This document shows positions 12,559 through 24,200 of a stretch of 64,000 nucleotides of DNA, piece after piece. The notes beneath the pieces are model-generated. The model did not search any database, was not told the origin of the DNA, and was given only the letters and a program-made list of their open reading frames with translations. The stretch's first letter is position 1. Every line of letters begins with the position of its first letter. Source of the DNA: Lagopus muta (taxonomy: Eukaryota > Chordata > Aves > Galliformes > Phasianidae); contig NC_064435.1 in assembly GCF_023343835.1 (NCBI RefSeq), positions 59,107,634-59,171,633 of the forward strand. The letters are read 5' to 3'. Made by a program: the position numbers and the translations under genes.

Positions 12559-12763
12559 AGACAGACGGGCACGCGCGGACGGACGGGCACGCAGGCGGAC
12601 ACAGAGAGGCACACTGAAAGACACGGGAGGACACAGAGAGGCGGACACACACAGACAGACATACAGCCGGAGCGGCCCCTGCTGCAACTTACGGGCGGCT
12701 GGCTGCTGCGGGAGGGCGGCCCCGGGGTGAAGAAACGGAGGGAAATAACAAGGAGTGTATATT

Positions 12764-13035
12764 ACAAAAGAAAAAAAAGGGGGGAAAAAAAAAAAGTCGA
12801 AAAGAAAGGAAAAAGAAAGGAAGGAAAAATATGAAAAAGAGAAATAGAGAAAAAAAACCTGGAGATAATAGAAAATTAAAAATAAGGGGGGAAAAAAGAC
12901 AGGAAAAATAAAAGAGAAAAGTGAAAAAAAAAAAAAAGAAAGAAAGAAAAAAGGGGGAAAAAAGGAACGGAGGGAAAATGAGTTAAAAAAAAAAAAAAAA
13001 AAGAAAGAAAGAAAAAAGAAAAAGCGGAGAAAAGA
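12764..13035 (+). repeat. Purine-rich low-complexity tract
   Basis: About 270 bases of almost pure A and G on the plus strand, with long A runs and short G runs. The strong strand asymmetry between two GC-rich blocks is unusual. The opposite strand gives a Phe/Ser-rich pseudo-frame that should not be called a gene. Confidence 0.85.
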
Positions 13036-13160
13036 TTCCCGGGTCACTGCCGGCAGCGCCGGCCGTGGGGCAGCGCAGCTTCCCGGCCCCTTCAGCGCCC
13101 AGCGCTCAGCCTTTGCGAACACCACCGCGGCGCGGCCGCCGCTGTCGTTGAATACTAAGC

Positions 13161-13213
13161 ATCACAACAACAATAATAATAACAACAATAATAATCACAT
13201 TCATCATCATCAT
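13161..13213 (+). repeat. AAC/AAT and CAT trinucleotide repeats
   Basis: A run of acaacaataataataacaa-type triplets followed by five or six cat triplets ending at 13213. Confidence 0.85.
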
Positions 13214-13440
13214 AGAGGTATTTAATCAGCCTCAGAGCGGCTCCCGATGCAGCCGGCTCCGAGCCCTTCCCACTGCGGTGCGGCCGCCTGCAGCGCGCCG
13301 CGGGGCTCGGTTCGGTTCGGCACGGTTCGAGACGGTTCGGCACGGTTCGGCACTCAGCACTCAGCGCGGCTCGGCACCGCTCGGCACTCAGCGACGGGCG
13401 CGCGGCGCGCACCGTGCGGCGAAGGGGGGGGGGGTCAGTA

Positions 13441-13532
13441 GCGTCAGGCTCCCATGGCGTCACTATTGACGTTTCGCATTCCAGCCGCTCTATGGAGAGG
13501 CCGCTAGGGCCGCTCTCACATAAATGACGTTC
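13441..13532 (+). promoter_or_regulatory. CRE cluster, probable proximal NR4A3 promoter
   Basis: Four CRE-like elements within 92 bases: GCGTCA (13441-13446), TGGCGTCA (13455-13462), TGACGTTT (13467-13474) and TGACGTTC (13525-13532), with an ATAAAT element at 13520-13525. Clustered CREs close to the start site are known for mammalian NR4A3, where CREB drives induction. I infer transcription starting shortly downstream, around 13.55 kb. No start site can be proven from sequence. Confidence 0.6.
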
Positions 13533-14012
13533 CGAGCGAGGCAGCGGAGAGCAGCGCGGAGCAGCCGCCGCCGTCCTCTCTCCCGGCACCGCCGCACGCG
13601 CACCGCGGGGCGCTCGCAGCCGCCGCGGGGACGAAGCGTGGCGCCCGCCCGGCAGCGGCTCGCGGGGCTCCGGAGGGCCCTTCCCATGCCCGCGGGGAGC
13701 GCGCGGTGTGGAACCGCAGCCGCCCGGCAACCCCGCCGTGCCCCACGGCCGCTGGACAGCGCCTGAGAGGGAGCGGGCGCCTGGATGTAAAGACGGAACC
13801 CCCACAGCAGCCGAGTACGTACGGGGCGGGCGGGGAAAGTTGCGGCGCCGCGCTCGGAGCTCGGCGAGCGGAGGACAACTTTCGCCTCCCGGTGTGTGCG
13901 CCCGGGATGCCGCTTCTGTCCGACCGAGCCGTGCCCCGGGCGGGGGGCGGCCGCCGGAGCCGGGCTCTCTCCGCCGGGTGTTGTCATGGAAATGATGCCG
14001 CTGCCGGCGAGG

Positions 14013-14090
14013 GGATGGATGGATGGATGGATGGATGGATGGATGGATGGATGGATGGATGGATGGATGGATGGATGGATGGATGGATGG
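14013..14090 (+). repeat. (GGAT)n microsatellite
   Basis: About 19.5 perfect GGAT units in the presumed first exon or first intron of NR4A3. Translated, it gives MDGW repeats, producing long spurious frames on both strands. Length polymorphism is expected. Confidence 0.97.
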
Positions 14091-14384
14091 CAGCGGTGTT
14101 ACTTCGCCTCCTGGCGCGGAGCTGCGCCCTATGGGGACCGCGTACGGAGCATCGCCGCGGCCGTGCGGTGCCCCCCGGGCCGGGGCCGCGGGAGCGGGGA
14201 GAGCCGCGAGAGCTCGCGGTCGCGTGCGGCGTTCGGGACGGCGGTGTCGGTGAGGCGCAGCCCCGCACCGGTGGGCTTCGAGGCGCTGCGTTGCGCGGCG
14301 AGGAAATTTCCCAGGGAAAGAGCGGAGAAACGCAGCGTTCAGCATAGGGGCTCGGTGCTGGATTTACTCATTCCTTTCTCGAGG

Positions 14385-14407
14385 AAAAAAAAAAAAAAAA
14401 AAAAAAA

Positions 14408-14439
<32 letters not shown>

Positions 14440-14440
14440 A
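14385..14440 (+). repeat. Poly(A) run followed by (CAAG)n
   Basis: Twenty-four A residues (14385-14408) followed by about eight CAAG units. Probably intronic if splicing uses the downstream acceptors at 14760 or 14853. Confidence 0.95.
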
Positions 14441-14853
14441 AACTTTGGGAGCGAGCCGCCAACTTTTTTCCAAGCCGCTCCGCTCGGTGACATTCTTCGC
14501 CCGCTTTCTTCCTGCTCCGTGGAGACCGCCGTGCGCCGGGGCCGGGAGCGCTCCGGCCGTGGGCTGCGGCACAGCGGAGCCTCCGCCGAGGGTGGCCCCG
14601 AACCCCCGGGGATACGGGGAGCTGGAAACGGAGCTCGGAACTTTTAATTGAACGGAGCTTCCCCTGCGCGGTCCCTCCCGGGTAAACGAAGGTTTCGAAA
14701 CTCGGCTGAAGAAGTCGCAGTCACAATGGAGTGTTTCACGCTTTGCTCCTCGTGTTACAGGGCGGGGAGGGCCGTCACTCGGGGGCCCGATGTAAAGTGC
14801 ACGGAGGAAGAAAAGGGCTTTGACACGGCCGCTCATTGCCTCCTGATTTACAG

Positions 14854-15110
14854 CCCCGTGCCGCTGCGCTCCCGGCTCCGGCGGCCGCAGCCCGGGGGGA
14901 GCCGCGTGCCGGGCAGCGCGGCCGCGTCTCCGGGTAACCGGGGAACGGAGGGGTCCTCTGGGACCGGGATCGGGGAGGGGGGGAGGTGCGCTGCCGGCCG
15001 GGGAATCTTGCAGCTCCCCCCGACCCCTCCCGACGGAGAAACTCCGGGGATGCCCGGAAAGGAGGGAGGGAGGGAAGGATGGAGGGGCTGCCGCGGGATC
15101 CTCCCGGCAG
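14854..15110 (+). other. NR4A3: Putative 5' exon of NR4A3 ending at a strong donor
   Basis: The 3' boundary is a consensus donor, CAG|GTGAGC, at 15110/15111. The 5' boundary is uncertain: good acceptors end at 14853 ('cctcctgatttacag') and 14760 ('tcctcgtgttacag'), or the exon could run unspliced from the transcription start. The frame continuous with the NR4A3 CDS is open here and contains ATG at 15050. I consider it mainly 5' UTR. Confidence 0.4.
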
Positions 15111-15199
15111 GTGAGCGCGGAGGGGCCCGGCCCTCCCCGCCGCCCCTCACCCGGGAGAGCCCCGTTGGCCGCTGACCGAGCCTTCTTCCCCCGCCGCAG

Positions 15200-15346
15200 C
15201 GCCCCCCGGGTCGGAAGCGCGCCCCCCGCCGCGGCCATCCCCCGCTGCCGCCTCCGCGGAGAGCTCCCAGCCGGCGCCGACCCCGCCGCCGCCCGCCGCC
15301 GCCCGCCCCGCCAGCCCCACCATTCAGCGCGCAAGGTACCCGCCAG
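15200..15346 (+). other. NR4A3: Putative 5' exon 2 of NR4A3
   Basis: A 147-base block bounded by an acceptor (cttcttcccccgccgcag, ending 15199) and a consensus donor (gccag|gtgagc at 15346/15347). An alternative donor lies at 15335. The upstream intron would be only 89 bases. The block contains no ATG and is open in the frame leading into MPCV through a split Asp codon (g|at). It fits the second untranslated exon known in mammals, though exon boundaries are not proven. Confidence 0.5.
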
Positions 15347-17294
15347 GTGAGCCAGGGGGGAAAGGGGACGGAGGTACGAGGCCGCCCCGAGCCACAGGGG
15401 GCGGGCGGGGAACGGGTGGGACCTGCGGAGCTTCGCGGGGTGGCGGGATGGGAAAGCGGCGGTCGTGGCGGCGAGAGCTCCAGCCCCGATCTCCCGCTCG
15501 GCTGCTTGGTGGCACGGCACGTACCGCGCGTTGCGGCGTGGGGGCTTTTAGTGATAGCGTCGGGGAAGGAGGGACAGCCGCGAGGTCGTTTGTGTTGGTG
15601 CCCCGAGAGGAAGGGTTGGGTTGGGGTCAGCGAGGCGGAGGCGCTGGCGGCAGCGGGGTAGGAGGAGCCGCGTGGCCGCAGCGGACCTTTGTGTAGGGTC
15701 TGTTTTGCTGTCCCCAGGTCAGACTTATTTCAGACTTGGGCTTTCTTAGTCTGCTCTGAGCAGAACGCAGGCCGTAACTCTGGCGTGCCCAGAAACACCC
15801 CCCACCCACACCAGTGCCTTCCATCAGCCTCTGTGCCTGCCGGGAGCTGCTAAAAGCCCTTTTACCCCCACCGGGTTCACGCCGGGTTCGGCGCGGCCCC
15901 AGTGCGGTGCGGAGGTGCGGGCAAGGCATTGCTCGCCCTTTGTATTTACTCTTCGAGCCGAACCGGTGATAGAAGCGGGACTTGGCACGGGCGCAGATAT
16001 CCATAGGAAGAAAAGGAATGGTGGGAGATAGGCAGGGCTGGGAGGCGAGGCTTGGGAGAGCGCTGTCCTGCTGCCTGTTTTCTAAGCAGTAATTTTAGAA
16101 AACGGCACTGTTTTATGCTTTTGGTGTTTTGTTTTTGGTTTTTTTTCTGTCACTTCTTAATGTTTACTCAAAGAGAAGAAAGATGGGAGCGCTATGTGAT
16201 GGTACAGTGAGATCTGGTGTTCAGTTTCCATTTACCTGCACAGCAGAGCTACGAGTTTGTTTGGCACCTTTTGGTTGGGTTCTCGCATGGCACGCGCAAG
16301 TGGGTGTCTAAACATCATTAGCAAAGGGCGTTCTTAAAATCCTAATGCAAACCCCATTATTTTCAGCGCGGCTTTGTGTTTTAACAGGAGTTATTTATCA
16401 GCTGCTTACAAAACACAAATTGCCACAATTAAGAGGAAATGAACTTAATTTTGATGGACATTTTCCCACGTTCCTCTTCCCCTTCACTGGGGAAACGGCA
16501 CAGATGGGTGCACTGTACCCCCCGGCTGCACACCCTGGGCATGCCGTGTGCTTTGGGTTTGGTTTGCAGACGTGGGGCAGCAGCCTGCGGTCAGGTGAAC
16601 CTCATGTGGGCTGTGGCCACGATTTCCTGCCAGCAACAAAGGAGACAGTGCATCAGTGGGAAATGGAAAAGGATGAAGTCTTTGCAGCCGTGCACTGCCT
16701 TGCTGAAAGCATCCCAGCTCCCAGTGAGCCATGTTAACTTTTACGGCTGATGGATAAAACCAATTCTGTTATCTTCTGAAAACAGAAATACCCCATCCTT
16801 TTTTCTCTTCCATTTTTGCAAATTCAGGGATACGTTTGAGCTCTGACACCCGCTGCCAATGGTGTTCCTTTCGTAATAAATATCGGTTTTAATATTATGC
16901 ATTTGGTAATCTAGTTTACCCTTCATGAAGATTTTATGGCACGTTCTGACGCATACGGGGATAGATTTAGCACCATAAACCGTTCCCGTTCTGCTTATCT
17001 AATTCTCATTGACACCTATGGATATGGAGCAGCGGATCTGGGGCAGCCCGAGATGGATCCTTCTCCCACTGACACCGCTATAGATTGGAGTTGCTCCCCA
17101 ATACCCGACCCCCAATGCACGTTTCTTGCTGAAGGGCAGCGGCTCGGGGCTGATTTATACTTCTCACCTCCAGGTGAGAGCGGGAGGCTCCGACAGAGCT
17201 CTGGGAAATGCGGGCAGCTCGTTGTCGGGAAGGAGGTAGTGAATGGGGCTGTGGGCCGCGGGGCTGGCTGTAACATCCTCCTTTGCCCCTGCAG
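15347..17294 (+). other. NR4A3: Intron before the first coding exon
   Basis: Begins GTGAGC and ends ccctgcag before the coding exon. The first 400 bases are still CpG-rich. It contains the candidate alternative first exon ending at 17173. No repeat was recognised. Confidence 0.5.
17053..17173 (+). other. NR4A3: Candidate alternative first exon of NR4A3
   Basis: A strong donor, CTCCAG|GTGAGA, lies at 17173/17174, only 121 bases before the coding-exon acceptor. The frame that splices into MPCV is open from 16936 to the donor, with an ATG at 17053 in good context (GAGATGG). Splicing would add 41 residues, MDPSPTDTAIDW onward, ending SPP-D before MPCV. The true 5' end of such an exon is unknown; an earlier in-frame ATG at 16936 has weak context. 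Without transcript data this is a hypothesis. Confidence 0.35.
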
Positions 17295-17296
17295 AT

Positions 17297-18181
17297 ATGC
17301 CCTGTGTGCAAGCGCAGTATAGCCCTTCGCCGCCTGGTTCGAGTTATGCAGCTCAGACCTACGCGTATGGCTCGGAGTACAGCTCGGAGATCATGAACCC
17401 GGACTATGGCAAGCTGAGCATGGAGCTGAGCGGCACCGAGATCACCGCCACTGCCACCACCTCCCTCCCCAGCTTCAGCACCTTCATGGAGGGTTACTCC
17501 GGCAGCTACGAGCTCAAGCCTTCCTGCCTCTACCAAATGCAATCCACCTCCTCCGGCCAGAGGCCCCTCATCAAGATGGAAGATGCCCGGCTCTCCACCT
17601 ACCAGCCCTCGCTGCCACCCTCGGTGGACGAGAGCATGCCCAGCACCTCTATGTACTTCAAGCAGTCGCCTCCCTCCACGCCCACCACGCCCGGCTTCCC
17701 CCCGCACCAGAGCCTGTGGGACGAGCCCCCGCTGCCTCCCACACAGACCTGCCTGCCCCCCGGCCACCTGATGGAGGCCGCCCCCATGAAGACTGCGCCT
17801 CCGCGCTTCCCCCTCTTCCACTTCAAGCACTCTCCTCCCCACACGCCGCCGGCGGGCCCCCACATGTGCTACGACCCGGCCTCCCTGAGCTTGCCGCTGG
17901 GCTCCGACAGATCGCCAGCCAGCCAGGCGCCCATGGAGAGCCACTCCTACGGGCTGCCCTTGGCCAAGCGGCCGGCCACCTTAGCCTTCTCACCGCTCGG
18001 CCTCAACGCGGCTGCCTCTGGCCTCATGGGCGAGGCCAGCGGTGGTGGTGGCGGCGGGCTGCCCTCTCCGCCCAGCAGGAGTTCCTCGTCTGGGGAGGGC
18101 ACGTGCGCCGTCTGCGGGGACAACGCTGCCTGCCAGCACTACGGCGTGCGGACCTGCGAGGGCTGCAAGGGCTTCTTCAAG
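17297..18181 (+). CDS. NR4A3: NR4A3 coding exon 1: N-terminal activation domain and first zinc finger
   Basis: Encodes residues 1-295. The exon begins at 17295, two bases before the ATG, after an acceptor ending gcag, and ends at AAG|GTGAGA in phase 0. Residues 1 to about 265 form the Ser/Pro/Tyr-rich AF-1 region, which recruits coactivators. [17 protein letters not shown] and [11 protein letters not shown] are conserved NR4A3 blocks. From residue 270 comes the first zinc finger with Cys270, Cys273, Cys287 and Cys290, and P-box CEGCKG at 287-292, which reads the AGGTCA half-site. A Gly run precedes [14 protein letters not shown]. The poly-His stretch that I recall in human NR4A3 is absent; the corresponding region is short and Ser/Pro-rich. 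The start is chosen because MPCVQAQ is the conserved NR4A3 N-terminus. Confidence 0.97.
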
Positions 18182-21118
<2,937 letters not shown>

Positions 21119-21291
21119 TTGTCCGCACGGACAGCCTGAAAGGGAGAAGAGGTCGGCTGCCTTCCAAACCAAAGAGCCCCCTGCAGCAGGAACCTTCGCA
21201 GCCCTCCCCGCCTTCTCCTCCCATCAGCATGATGAACGCCCTCGTACGAGCTTTAACCGACTCCACGCCCAGGGAGCTCGACTATTCACGA
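21119..21291 (+). CDS. NR4A3: NR4A3 coding exon 3: C-terminal extension of the DNA-binding domain and hinge
   Basis: Encodes the rest of Val339 through Arg396. [18 protein letters not shown] is the NR4A C-terminal extension; RRGRLP (348-353) is the A-box-type segment that contacts the AAA preceding AGGTCA in the NBRE. A Pro/Ser-rich hinge follows, then [14 protein letters not shown] at the start of the ligand-binding domain. The acceptor is tatgcag at 21118 and the donor is cga|GTATGT. Confidence 0.96.
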
Positions 21292-24200
21292 GTATGTCTC
21301 GCTTTTCTTTGTTTGTTTTCTGCATGGAAATGACTCATGAGCTGCATTCCTAGCTGGTTGGCTGAAATGAAAAGAAATGTGAAATTGGGGTGAGAGTAGA
21401 AGTTGGCCAGCCGGCCGTGCCTTTTGGGTGGGTGGGTAATGGTGGGGAAGGAGGTGTGCCGGCACTCGGTTGGCAGCTGTTCACTGTGTCTTATATTCAA
21501 GTTATCTACCGTGTATATTTGAGAGAGTGAAAGCAAATTATGTGGATAAGTAGACTGGTTGTCTTGCAAAAGGCTGTGATTACAATGCAACTGATTAATC
21601 TCCCAAAGTCAGGACTATCCGTGTGTCTGCTATCTTAATTTTCAAGTTATGCATGCTAAAATCTAACGGAACTTTGATAGTGTGCAGCTATGAGTGTTGT
21701 GTGAAATAACACGCAATGGATAGCTCCGTTTACGTTGAAATCATAGGAAATTTGCCATTATTTCAAAGATTACAGAGCCCAGCTTTGGATGTCCCAGCAG
21801 GAATTTTTCTTAAGGGAAATTCACATTCAGGAAACAAACCTCTAAATCAAAATTCTAAAAGATTGTATCAGCAAAGCTTCACCAGATATTATTTATTTTC
21901 TTACCCTAGTTCTTTAATGTGTAGTGGGCACCATTTAAATATTGATAAGGTATATTTTGAAAGCTTATAAAACTGCTCTGTAGTTATTAAAATATAGTGT
22001 AGAAGCAGCTTGTAAAATGCATTCTTAGGAAGGCTGAATACATGAAAAGAAAAAAAATATAGCTACAGAAAAACAAAATTCAAATTCCTTCCACTTAATG
22101 AAATATGATTAAATCTCAGACTGAAAAATACAGCTGTACTCAGACAATATTCACATTGTCCATTTATCACTTGTTGCTAAGTAATATTTAATGCTAAAAT
22201 GTGTTCTGTTGTAATTATATAAAAATGTATTCTTCTAGCTTAGAATATGCTTATATATGTAATTACTTTTTAATATATTTTAATATATACTTTTAAAATA
22301 TACTACATATATAATTTAGCAATTATAGGTATGCTGTAACTTCTTTTCTTCAAGCTAGTCAGTATGTATACAGTCCAGCAGTTTTACAAATTGTTTTTAT
22401 GAACGAGTTGTTTAGTGCCTGACAGCCTTTGGGGAAGAATGCATTGCCCATGTTTACATGTATTTTAACTTACCCAGGGAGTCTCGGGGTCGTTCTGCAA
22501 ACACCGAGGTCCACGTCCAGCTGTGCTTTCAGACAGGACTCTGCTGGGTTCCATAGCATTAAATGAGCATGACAGCTCAGTCCGCGAGAGCATTATCCAA
22601 TCTCACGTATTTACCTATAGAAGCAACATTATTTTGCATTATAAATAATAATAATTAAATGAAAACTCTGACTTTTTTAATGTGACTTTCTTCTTTATCC
22701 TGTGACAGCTATTGCTGTTCAAGTGGAAAGGTCTCACTGCTGAACAATCCTGGTGGTCGTTACAGAACACATAGGATTGACAGCAGATTAATTTAGTTTC
22801 GGCAGCTAAAAGATTATGTATGGTTGTTAGGACACGCTAATACCTACGTTTTTCCTAACATTAAAATATATACTAATCTGTTCTGCTCGGCAGTACTGAA
22901 AATACAAAAAATAAGCTAAATGAAAGCAATAGATTCACATGCTTTCCGTGAACCTTATATTTCTTTAAAAAGTTAAGGGAAATCAGGAAAGACTGCTGAG
23001 TAGACACTGACATTAACTAACAGAAACATGCTGGAATCCCACTGTAACACTCAAAACTAATGTGAAGGACGCTGTACCTGTAAGGACGGGCTTGCGGCAC
23101 ACTCTGCTCGGCCGTGACCCTGCCGTGCACCACAAATGGGTGGATCTGAAAGCCTGGCTTGGAGTCAGTCCTAACACTTCCATAGTCACGACCTTAATGT
23201 TTAGCATGGTCTTCATGTTTGCAAGATGTTTGCAACATCTTGACTGTTGCAAAAATACAGATAAGAGTTTCGGAGAGGAACGTGCGCTTCTTCCCTCCAA
23301 ACAAATGCAACCATCTACACCAAAAAAAAACCAAAATTAAATTGCATAATCCATATGTTTTAAAGCAAAACACAGTGGAACCAGTTCTGTTGAGAACATG
23401 GCTACTTCTCATTTCAGCACTGGTTTTAACTTACCAGCCCACAGCAATGGTATATTTAGGTACTTGGTTTCAAAAAGCAATTGCTAGGAACAGAATTTGG
23501 TTTGTGAACTTTTTAAAGGCCAAGGGCCGTGGTCAGGTCTCACACCTGTTTCACTGGTACAATTCCATGGGTTTAGACTTCTCAGTAAGTGAGATGAGAA
23601 GCAGACCCTGTACCTTGCCGTCCTTCTTCAGGCAAAGCAGCCACCGACTTAAATGGAGATGTTTATTTTTTGGTGGGGCATTCAGCCAATGATCCCACCC
23701 CAATCCCTAACTAAAATATGTAGCAAATGTTGGTGCTTCTGACACAGGAAGGGTACGTGGATGCATGGAGAAACAAGCCTAGCTTCTAGCTATCATATGG
23801 TAAATATGCAACACCATCATTGTTAGACTTTTGTAGCTCCAGCAGTCCATGGAGGTCCGATAAAAGTAGGCAAGGGGTCGGGCTGGATCATGCTACCAAG
23901 CTATCAGCCTTTTAGATATACCTTATAAATCAATGTTGCTTGCTGCGCACGCATCTCTCCCTTGAGCCAGTCGGTGTCGTTTAATTCCTAGCAGGGCAGC
24001 AAGCGCTGTGTAGGGCAGAGCTATCCCTTTTTGGGATATCCCTGTGGCAGGGAGGTTGGAAGTGGATAATCATTAAGGTCCCTTCCAACCCAACCCATTC
24101 TATGATTCTCCTCAGTGAAATAATCATGAGGGAAAAGAAGAAAGAAGTTTTTTGTGTATAAAACTGAAGCATACATTTTTTTATGCCTTCTTATACACTC

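Larger units (their letters stand above)
11200..12740. promoter_or_regulatory. CpG island upstream of NR4A3
   Basis: Dense CpG and GC-box sequence with G and C homopolymer runs near 11926-11935 and 12370-12384. It contains the CRE/MEF2/CCAAT cluster at 12001-12305. Long frames in all directions here, up to 309 codons, reflect scarce stop codons and low-complexity composition, not proteins. Confidence 0.75.

Noticed and set aside
12196..13125. 309-codon minus-strand frame
   Set aside because: It is made of a Phe/Ser homopolymer part (complement of the purine tract) and Arg/Pro-rich CpG-island translation; no domain or splice logic.
13155..14345. 396-codon minus-strand frame with an IHPS repeat
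   Set aside because: The repeat is the complement of the (GGAT)n microsatellite, and the rest is a stop-poor GC-rich island. No recognisable protein.
14339..15520. 393-codon minus-strand frame
   Set aside because: Arg/Pro/Gly-rich frame in CpG DNA antisense to NR4A3 5' exons, with poly(T) and CTTG repeats translated at one end.
17078..17944. 288-codon minus-strand frame
   Set aside because: Antisense shadow of the NR4A3 first coding exon; composition follows the sense codons.
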